64,000 bases of DNA from Phoronis australis (lineage: Eukaryota; Phoronida; Phoronidae). The stretch lies in the NCBI GenBank assembly GCA_002633005.1, contig NMRA01000190.1, positions 549,157 through 613,156 of the forward strand, read 5' to 3'. Below the pieces are notes generated by a model. That model searched no databases. It saw only the letters and a list, made by a program, of their open reading frames with translations, and had not been told where the DNA came from. Shown here in pieces: positions 48,952 through 58,700 of the stretch. The position numbers and the translations under genes were made by a program. Position 1 is the first letter of the stretch. Each line of letters starts with the position of its first letter.

Positions 48952-51900
48952 CTGCAAAAAATTCAATATTCAACAAGTTACAAACGACACTAACTTGCAA
49001 CATAATAACAAGACGTGCAACATGGTGCTTTGAATGATCAGATTAATACGATTCATCAAGAGTACTTGACGCAGCTGTGCAGAGGTCCTCCATGAGAGTA
49101 ATATTTAACATCAAATCAAATCTTTAGTGAAATTACGCTGAGCTTTGTAATTGGTTGCTAAAGCTACTAGGAGGTACAACTGCCTCATTCATTGCAGCTT
49201 GACAAGAAAACATTAGTTTCGAAACATCACCAACTGTTAATTTAATTTGAATTAGTCAAACTGCTCACAAATCTGTTGCACGCACATGAGCCTAAATGTT
49301 ATAACCTGCAACATATGGTGTTTCAGATGCAGAAAAGTCAGGATTTTCAACAAAAATTAAAGGAATTAAAGGGTTAATGAGCATGAAACTACAACAAAGT
49401 TAAAGTTTAACACACACTAAAGATGGTCTGCGAGGAGTTGTTTAATATTAAACAATGAGTACCATACCAACATCTAACAAATCAAAGTAACTGTACTATT
49501 GAATTGTGTTCCAATTATATGAAGTGAATTTAAACAAAACCATGTGCATCACATGAGATGTAGTTTGGTGTTCTGCTGAACAATTATTGAATAATTGAGT
49601 GCAATTTGTGGTAATAACGGAATTTAAAGCACATTGTTGAACTCACCACTTGTCCAATCAGTTGAAAGCCTGTTGGTAACTTCATGCCATACACCTTGCT
49701 CCTCTCTGACTCTATCAGCCATTTCTAGACAAACAGTAATTCACAAAAGTTAACAAAGGTCGGTAGCTTCAGTGATAAAGTTTGCGAAAATGTGTTATAT
49801 GCTACAAGACATGAAATGTAAAAATTTTGGCAACAAAGAAATCTATGCTTCACATTATGCATGTCCTGAAAATAAAATCTTGACCTCCACTTTTCCCATA
49901 TTTGAGCAAAGCAAGAAGAGCTACTTGTCAATTGACCTATCACCTGTACTTTGAGTGATGACTTAACTGACCAATCAGAACGCAGCATCCTTGACACAGT
50001 TTCGTTTCCAAGCCACCATTTTACCCGACAAACAACACACTGTCAGGTAAAACTTGTCATTGGCTTGTCGGGTGTCACGTTACTTTTCACGAAGGGCGGA
50101 GCTAGCGATAGGTCAGTTAGAGAAAGGAGCGTAGTTAGTGTTTCCTCACTGGTTGCTAACAAATCTTCCATAATCATACAATTTATCCAACAAAAACCTA
50201 GCAATTTATGTATCAATCAAATAACTTTACTAAGCTATTATTATCATGAAAACTTAATTGCTGCAAGTTTTTGCATCCAATATTTTAACTTCTATCCGAA
50301 AAATTCGAGGACCCAACCCAATGCTACCCATATTTTGCCCCTAAAAGACAGGGTGCAGTTGGCCTACCATATACAGTCCGAAATTCCTGTGAGCAGCATC
50401 AGGCCAGTTGTCCAGGTAGGAAGTTATGGTTGGCAAAGTCTGCCTTCTCAGACAGTAGAACACCACGCTTGCTAGACGCGACGATGTCTCGCCAGTCTCA
50501 GGCTTCTCATAGAAATTCACAATTCTGGAAAATAACGCACGGCGTAACCAGCCATGACTGAATGGCGTTCTTGTTTTTTTAGGAGCTCAATAATGAACAG
50601 GAGGGCAGGTGCAGATCAGGAACCATGTCCAGAGCAGGGATTAATAACATACAGTCACAAGGGCACATGATATTCCTCCATAAGGCTGTCACAGATTACA
50701 CAGACACACTTGAATCTCTCTGTATTTAACCGCAACGCCGTAAATATCCATCAATCACATTTGCTGCCTCGTTTTCGTGCCACTGGAGTTTCACATGCTA
50801 TTTGTTGTTGTTTACAAGTTTTTCTCGGTTTCATTACTCTATTCATCCTTCCAATGTCAAGGAAGTATTACTGTTGACACTGCTGTGGGCTGCAGCTCAG
50901 ATGTGAGAAAGTTTGATAAACTGGATAAATACCCGTGGATGTCTGATGTAAAATTCTTCACCTTCCCAATATCAATGAGACACGAAAATGTGCCTGGCTT
51001 CCAAAATAAGGTCACACGCTTTCTTCTCTCCGGGACAAAACTGTATTGCTGTGTAATCTGGGACGGCCCAATTGAGGCAATACATACTGACTGTACCCCT
51101 TGCATCCCACAGATTCTGAAGCTAAAACATCCACACCACACTAATTAGATAAGGTCAAAGCCATAAACTATGAAGAAATCCTGTTATTGGCTATAGATCT
51201 TCCCCTTGAAATAATAAATAAACTCCATTCAGTTCACAGTATTATTACGTGTCATTGGAACGATAACCTGCCATATTAAAAAAATCCAAACGAAGGATTC
51301 CACCATACAACATGAGCCAAAACAGAGATTTTCAAAAATGGCACTCCATAAGAGGACAGCACAGTTGTTTTAAATCTGAGCAGAAAATAAATATACTATG
51401 CCACAAATTTCCAGACTCTTGTACAATGTTCCGAACTATGGAGTCATTTGAGAGTACCTACAATGAACAACCACCTAGGAGACATACACCAAGAATAAAG
51501 GTACGTATGTGATGATGTCACCATTATGAGGTAGAGTTAAAGCCACGATGACAATCATTACCTACTACTATCCTGTTCTAGCTCCACAATGCCTCGACTA
51601 GCTGTGCGCTCAGACGGCTCCATGGTGTAATATATTGCCAAGTCGCCATCTTTCTTCACTCTGAAGTAGTTTATCACCTGTGACATGTCAAACTTGTCAT
51701 CCTGGAACAGCATGTCTCCTGCGACCTGCAAATGTCAATCAAATTAAGTCACTACATGAATGTGAAGTATGATCGAGAGAGAATTGTAACATTCAATTCT
51801 GCCTAATCTTGGAAGTGATTTAGGGTTAGCTTCTTAGTCTGGTTTCATTCATGGTAGAACTGAAATACAATAATTAAAAAATACAGAAAAATTCTTCATT

Positions 51901-54900
51901 TCGCGACAAAGAAATTTATTAATTTTGTTCAATCTCTGACAGTGTACCAAATTTTAGAAACAAGCAATATTGACTGTCCCAAATTCAAGAATTAGGAACA
52001 ACGACATAGGGACTCGTAAAAATGCTGCATCTTCAGTTTTCAAAACGCTCAGAAATTGCAAAGTATATTTTCAAACTTTGTTGATACAAATTGTAGAGTC
52101 CAAAATGATAAACTCCAAAATCGCCAATGTCACAATCTTCAATTTCATCATTCCACATTTTGGAAACAGTTCCTAACTAGAAAATGTTTAGTGTACTGTA
52201 TTTTTACATGATTTAATACTATAAAGCAAAATGTCAGAAAAGTAATGGCAAGACAGATCTGGATGGTAACAGAGGTTTTTGTCACCTAAGTTTAGGAAAG
52301 TTTCAAATGAGTTGAATATTGCTTATGCAATTAAATAATCATGAAACAAGTGGAAAAACATTGTTGATCAGCTACTAAGGATTTCTAAACAAACTGAAGC
52401 AGGGATGTTGTCTAAAACAGATCAGGTAAATAGGGACTGAGTTCAATTAACAGTGATGTTGGACATGAAACATGCCAAGTTAAGTGAATGGATACAAACA
52501 AGATACATTACCAAGTTTACAACTTGTCTTATGACATTACAAGTATTTCTGACCAGGCATCAAATCTGACCAACGTACCACCAGAATGTCATCCTGAACA
52601 TGCTTCATACGGATAACCAATTCCAGATCAGCAACTGCTCCGAGTCTATAGATTAAAGCAAAATGTGACATAATTCAACTTTTTTAATTTCCTTAGTTAA
52701 ACAATAACAGCCTACAAGAAATGGCGTATTATAACAACAGGATGGAAAAACCATCCAGTGATTAGGCTGGCTAATCAGCACAGAGTCACAATAGCTGAAG
52801 TGATTGCAGCGCCCAGCCCATACCCTGGTCCCCCGGAGTTTTAGAGTCTGGTAACAAGATTGAATGTCTGGGTGCAGCGCTTGCACATTTCAACCAAAGA
52901 ATTTAAAGGAATGGCTGGCCAGAGTGTTTTGGTTACTGAACTGACATTTCTCCAAGTACCTCAAAAGTTACAACACAACCTTGCATTTATTTAAATACCC
53001 ATGTCACATAGTGTCACATACCAGCCATATAGTCAGCAATATTGGGTTTATCTAATCAAATCAGCAGTCCTAGGCAACAGTACTGAACACCACCACCCAG
53101 TTGACATGGCCAGACATAAAGGAACAGATAGTTACAGATTTATCTCTCAACAATTCACCACTCACTGCAGCCAGGAGAATAGAAGTGATATTGCAATGTA
53201 AGACAGTGACACAGCATGGACCTTGGGCATTGATAGCAGCTAACACAAGAATATTGTCTATCCTGACACTCTTCACAGTCCAACCTCAGTATACATGCAA
53301 CGGGAAGTGACTGTACCTATTCTCCATTAAAGTACTACCATCATTAACAATGTTCTCCACTGGGAAGTCTGAGGCTGTAGCCCATCTCTCAAAGTGCTTG
53401 TACCTATAACAGATAAAGGAACATCATGTAACCTATAACAGAAAAAGGAACATCATGAATCTATAACAGATAAAGGAACATCGCGCCCCTGTACACTGTC
53501 AAAATGTATCTGAATTTACTGCTTTCAACGACGGAGTATTTGACACTTGCTCAAATTCTCTTAGAACTTTCCATCTAAAACAAAAACGAAACTCAGCAAA
53601 TCCCTAGCAGTCTAATTGGGTCAGAAAATTTCTCACATTTTGTCACAAAATCCTCAAAATGTCACAGAACTTCAGGCAAGCAAGTTATGTCAGAGAATGT
53701 CACAACGTCACAGAGAATCTACTCTGAGTTTTATATGTAAGAAAACATGCTTCTAAGCAATTGTTAACTACATGGTACACTTATTCATCTGACTGGAAAC
53801 TGAAGACAGGATTGATGACGAGACATGTTTCAGCAACAATGTAAAGTCAAGCCTCGTCTCCAATTCTTTGACTGACAGAAATTTACTATAAGTACATATC
53901 TGTACCGGCCAATACTATAAGTACATATCTGTAACGTCCATTAGAAGCTAACATCGTCTAACATAATCAGAAACAAATACTATAACTTACTGAGATTGAG
54001 ATATTCATAAATACTAGAACTTACTTGTCCGCGTTTGTGACCAAATAAACTTCGCTAAATAGTTGTCGGCTACAAATGAAACAAATGTCCATAGACTTAA
54101 TTAACATAATGATAAAAATCCATTTTGTTAAGCATCAGCCATCAGACGGTAAAATCTTACTAATCAAGAACACAATCTGTAAGACAAGTGAAATGTTATT
54201 TTCTCACTTTTTACCTAAATGATAAGTTTCCCCAAATTAATGCTTACTGCATCATGTTCAAGTTCTGCACTACTATCAGACAATGTTTTGAAAAACTATG
54301 GGTATTCACTGAAATGCTAGAAAACCTTGAAATATGAAAAAGAATAATTTTGTTTTTCATCTAAAATGTGTGAGCTTTTACTGTAACTATTATGCATTAT
54401 AATTGTAAGTTTTACTTACTGGAATTCAGTTATAAGTAAAACATAAATTATAGTACATTTAAGATAATAGCCAAGAGTAACAGTAAAAGATACAATGTGT
54501 AAATTGTGTTGCATTTTTAAAAAGGTTAACAATTAACTTGACTGTAACCTTGTTTACATAATTTAACCTTCTCCTTAAGTGGTGGTGGCTAGTGAAGTTC
54601 AGAGAGTTCATCAATGTTACCTACGTCTTGATTGCCTCCCACCAGTAGTCTAGGATGCGCTTGCCTCCAACACCCGGTAGCAAAGCCTTAGGCACTCCAG
54701 CCAGGTGACAGTATTTAGGCGACATCTGGTGGACAAACAAATTTATTTTTCTGTGCAATAAACAATCTCAATCAGTTTTACGTCAAGCCGCTTTGCAGCA
54801 AATTTTGGATTGAAAACTTTTAGTATTCTACACTGGTCTCAGCACACTCAGATTAGATGGGAACTCTGGGATACAATAAAAACTCTTCAGTTTGGGACAG

Positions 54901-55635
54901 TCTCTAAACATTGGGATATCGGAATTCAAGCCAAAATTGAATTTTCTGATTCTGAAGTTTGGGACATGGGTGATTTTGGCATTCATAATATTTCTCAAAA
55001 ATCAGACATTGCATTAATTGAATTAAAAAAGGCTGAAAATAGATTTGGCAGTTCACAAAATCATAGACAGTAGCCAGCGACACAATGTTTTCATGCATCC
55101 ACATAGTGTGTAACAGCGAGGTGAATGACTACTGATGATCGTAATTCTGGAATTCGGGATGACAACTTTTGCCCGTTTCTATTAATTTTGGTAATAATTC
55201 CAATCTTGAGCAAAATATTTAGGTATTCACTGTCCCAGACTGTAGACTTTTTACTGTATAAATCACTGGCCATTCATTTTTTCATAACTTGGCTAGTGAG
55301 TCACTTTATGCACCATGCAAGTCCTTCAAGCAGAGCTATATGTATAAGTGTAGGGCAAAGTTTTAACAACGTGAATGTGACTATTAATATATTTGAGTGA
55401 ATTTCCAAGTTCTTCGGCTATCCCAAGTTCACACACAGGCGATCTTGACATCAAGTGGAATACCAAGTTCAAGTACATCAGACCAACAACACGACCAGCT
55501 GTCATTTCCCGTCGCCGTCGGTCTTAGAAATGATGAACACATATTTGATAGAAATTTGAAAACTTGTTTGATTTTTACCTTGATCTCACTTTCCAGAACA
55601 GTTGCATGTCCTGCTACTAATATAATACAAATCAT
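40763..55635 (-). CDS. bifunctional sugar-1-phosphate nucleotidyltransferase / glucuronokinase-type GHMP kinase
   Basis: Eighteen exons join in phase to 615 residues (from the 5' end): 55579-55635, 54625-54725, 54025-54069, 53317-53403, 52579-52645, 51562-51725, 50368-50524, 49647-49724, 48857-48951, 48527-48632, 47868-47947, 47128-47196, 46001-46136, 45124-45277, 44107-44278, 43034-43102, 41526-41661, 40763-40837. Residues 1 to about 260 form a nucleotidyltransferase; about 278-615 are closest to plant glucuronokinase. Predicted chemistry: glucuronate + ATP to glucuronate-1-phosphate, then + UTP to UDP-glucuronate, probably in the cytosol. The ATG at 55635 follows an in-frame stop. The weakest point is the donor after exon 12, GTTGGT; the stronger-looking GTATAT four bases on breaks the frame. 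Substrate is inferred, not shown; galacturonate or another uronate is possible. Confidence 0.9.
42198..42805. repeat. 21-bp tandem repeat running into an assembly gap (540 N at 42198-42737)
   Basis: After the gap, three full copies plus part of a fourth of a 21-bp unit (ACTGGCTAGCAGATAGTACA plus C) occupy 42738-42805. The array probably continues into the gap and caused it. Because 21 is a multiple of three, every frame without a stop stays open (for example WLADSTH), but this is intron DNA of the fusion gene between exons 16 and 17. Confidence 0.85.
45671..45692. repeat. (CA)n microsatellite
   Basis: A short CA run with one CG interruption, in the intron between exons 13 and 14 of the fusion gene. 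Confidence 0.85.
49647..55635 (-). CDS. exons 1-8: N-terminal nucleotidyltransferase domain
   Basis: Exons 1-8 (about residues 1-252). It opens [13 protein letters not shown] in place of the usual LAAGxGTRL loop, followed by [20 protein letters not shown] with the conserved Pro-Lys. Further family marks are [42 protein letters not shown] with the metal-binding Asp, [15 protein letters not shown] and [14 protein letters not shown]. The pattern is that of nucleoside-diphosphate-sugar pyrophosphorylases. The altered glycine-rich loop (GHATV) is unusual and could affect nucleotide preference or activity. Confidence 0.85.
51960..52190 (-). repeat. dispersed TTTGGGACA-type repeat, copy 4
   Basis: Contains GACTGTCCCAAATTCAAGAA, the reverse complement of the family wording, then repeated TCCAAAATnnTnAAC and ATTTTGGAAACAGTTCCTAA segments. 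It lies in the intron between exons 5 and 6 of the fusion gene. Confidence 0.45.
53403..53490 (-). repeat. three tandem copies of the exon 4 splice acceptor
   Basis: On the minus strand the tract TTCCTTTATCTGTTATAG, the 3' splice site of exon 4 of the fusion gene, occurs three times at 28-29 bp spacing, with ACATGATG between. The copy next to the exon at 53404 is the one that keeps the frame. Confidence 0.75.
53887..53945. repeat. 29-bp direct duplication
   Basis: ACTATAAGTACATATCTGTA plus nine bases occurs twice in succession in an intron of the fusion gene (between exons 3 and 4). Confidence 0.7.
54886..55250 (+). repeat. dispersed TTTGGGACA-type repeat, copy 5 (longest)
   Basis: Begins CTTCAGTTTGGGACAGTCTC and contains GGAATTCAAGCCAAAATTGA, GAAGTTTGGGACATGGGTGA and, near the end, CACTGTCCCAGACTGTAG, so the ends may be inverted relative to each other. 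It lies in intron 1 of the fusion gene. Confidence 0.5.
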
Positions 55636-55750
55636 TGTTAAGCTGTTCCTTTGCTGTTTAGGCCATTAATCGCTAAATTTTCTCCTCGACGAGCAACACT
55701 GCAAATCAAGCGAAGCGCCATTTAAGAGTTTACATCCGGGTGCTTTTAAA
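55636..55750. promoter_or_regulatory. compact divergent promoter between the fusion enzyme gene and SDHD
   Basis: Only 115 bp separate the start codons of two genes transcribed outward. There is no clear TATA box facing either gene. AAAATGGCGACG at the SDHD start matches the YY1-type ATG-overlapping element seen in many TATA-less housekeeping promoters. CG dinucleotides are commoner here than in the neighbouring introns. Transcription start sites must lie inside this interval or within very short 5' UTRs. Confidence 0.65.
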
Positions 55751-58700
55751 ATGGCGACGCTCTGCCTGCTCAGGATTTATACCAGAGGTAACTTACGTAA
55801 TTTCAACCATACGCTGTGGAAAAAATATTCAGATGTCCATCCTCTTTTCTTTTTAACATCTGGTGAAGTCTTCAGCTATTTATAATATCGTTTTACTGGT
55901 GGCAGTGTACCAGTTTCTTACATTTTTATTTGACCTTTTCCATCATAATTTGACCTTCCACTCCACCATCTCTCCACCGGTGAGGCGAGAACTCAAAATT
56001 TACTTCTAGTTCTACCCCCAACACCTTGAAGGAATTTTACTTTGTTACTGTAACATTATTACTGTATATGCCTATGAAACAGTGGCGGTTCCTGGTGAAA
56101 CTGGTCAAAGATCCATACACTCATGACAGTCGATTCAAGAGACATGACAGTTGAGCACTGCCATTTCCCTTCTCAGATTGCATAATTTCCAATTTTTAAT
56201 TAGGCCCTACATGGAGTTGTGTGGTGGGCTGGCATGGTTCTAATTATTTAGTCACTTTCATATTAGAAGCGAAACTTCGCTTTTACCAAAGTTTCGGTAC
56301 GTGGGAAAAGTTAACTCTGGTAGTTAATCTGCTGGCGAAACTGCACTTAAAATAGTAGGATTTAAAAGTGACGCTTCGGTACTCACCGAAGGTTCGGTGT
56401 AGTGGAAACACTGAAAGCAAAACTTCATTGCAATTATTGGTAGAGGTCGCATCAACGATATACGATCACGCGAGACTTCTAAAACGTGTTCGTTGTTTCG
56501 TTGTTTTTATAGCATAGCCGACGTGCTCTCAATAGACGAAAGTAAATAAATAAATGAAAGCATATCTGATGATTTTCATGAACACTCGTAAAAGGCAAGC
56601 AAATAATTTTCAGTTAGACTCGAATCCACTATTCAGTATTCGTTTGAGAGTATGAATGAACTGCGTCGTCTGTTGTCATAGTGATAACTTCGATATCCGT
56701 GTGTAGTCTGAAAGGTAAGCGGAGGTTCAGCAAAGCTTCAATAAACAGAAGTTACCCTAATGGGAAAGCACTTTTTGACACCGCTTTTGAAAAGTTCATG
56801 CTCAACCGACTAGCAGTATGTCATCAGTGTTTTATGTACTTGTCTGCTCTTTACAAAGCGTCTGACTGTCTCGGCTTTTTGTATAAACTTGTAAATTTGT
56901 TTCTGTTTCAGGCTGCAGTGCAGTTGGTCTATAAATACACATTAGCTCCCATGCAGATGGTCTGTGAAATATATTGTTAATGTTCCAGGCTCCTGTGCAA
57001 TTGGTGTGCAGCACATTGTTTCTGTTCAAGGCTCCCGTGCAGGTTATCTGCAATACATTGTTTCTGTTCCAGGCTCCCATGCAGTTGGTCTCCTAAAGCC
57101 TCAGGTTCTTCTCACTAAGAAGCTTCCTCCAACATTAGCTGCTGCATGTAACTCAAAGTCCCTCACACTGTCATCTACAAGACAACAGGGTGACTCTGAA
57201 GGTTTGTCTTATCAAACTAAATTGGGTTTGGATTATAAGATAAGTTTATTAATGTGACAGTGGTAGAAAGTTGACATTTGCATGTGAAGTAAGGTTCAAA
57301 AGCATGAAAGAAATCAAGACTTTATTGTCGCAATTGGGAAGTATTACGTGAAATGTGTAGTTATGGATTCTCTGAAAATTTAAACACAGAATTTAATAAA
57401 ATTAAAAAGTCAGATTTTAATCATGTGGTTTTTAAAAATTGAATTTGGTGTCCTCTTCTGTGCTGTTGGCCTTAAGACATCGATGCTGACTCCAGCAATA
57501 AGGTTTTAAGCCTGACTGAACATATTCACCACAACAACTCGATTTTATCTTATGCATCTCAGTTTGTAATCTGAGGCAACTAATTCTGAAAGCCTGTTTG
57601 TGCTGCTGTTTCACCATGTTCACCTCTGCCTTTGTGAGATGAATTTTTTGTTTGTCATGCTTTTGCCAATTTAAAGCAATTCTGAGAACCACAGCTAGTG
57701 TATATTAAAAATGACAAGAGCTCCCAGATATGTGTTGAAAATTAGAGATCCTTTGCATTTATGGACGTCGATCATGTTCCAGTTCCAGGTCACAGTCACA
57801 CAAACCATTGGATGGCAGAGAGAGTGGCAGCTGTCTCTCTCATTGGTCTCCTACCCGCTGCCTACTACCTTCATCAGCCAGCCATGAACTACATACTGTG
57901 TGCTGGTATAGTACTACATACACACTGGTAAGTTGTGCATGTTGAGTCAGGTGTGGGTTTGGGTGCAGGTGTGGGTGCAGGTGTGAGTGTAAGTGTGGGT
58001 GCAGGTGTGAGTGTAAGTGTGGGTGCAGGTGTGGGTGCAAATGTGGGTGTAGAGAGAGGTCCAGCCAGAGGTCTGGGTGATCTGGGCACCCCCTTGCTTG
58101 GTCACCATCTTGGTATGGTGGGGCAATGTCTGTTATTTTTAGTCATTATTAGAGCCTCCTTGGTTAATATCATGGATCTGTGCCTAGGTTTTGCATATTG
58201 GTTTGATTTTTGTGCGTTCACATATTTATATGTGTGCGCATTACGCCATCATCCCTGTCCATCTGTCCGGCATCTGTCCAGCGTCCGCTGCTCTGTCTCC
58301 AAAACCCTTTGATGTATGTTCATGAAATTTTGCACGTGTTCCTTTTATGGATGAGACGGCATGAGCAGAATTTTGGATGGATCCGAATACCGGTGTGCCC
58401 CCCAGTGTCAATTTTATTTTTTTTACGTTTACGTCTATCTTCTAAGGCCCTCAACGGATTTTCGTAAAATTTTGGAAGATAGGCATCTGTTATTGAGGTG
58501 ACGCCATCCTTACATTTTATGATGGGTTTGAAGTATTTTTCACCACCTAGTGGCCATTTTTACTGTTTTTAAGTCTTTTTTAGGTCCACCCCTCTATCAT
58601 TCAAGAATGATTGTGAAAATTGGCATATGTGATCCTACTATGAAGAAGAAGGCTGTCAATGATTTCCCTTGACTTTGACTACTGTGGCCCTTCCTAGTGG

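Noticed and set aside
57840-58089. HPHL-rich and Gly/Val-rich frames on both strands
   Set aside because: Simple translation of the GTGTGGGTGCAG minisatellite in SDHD intron 3.
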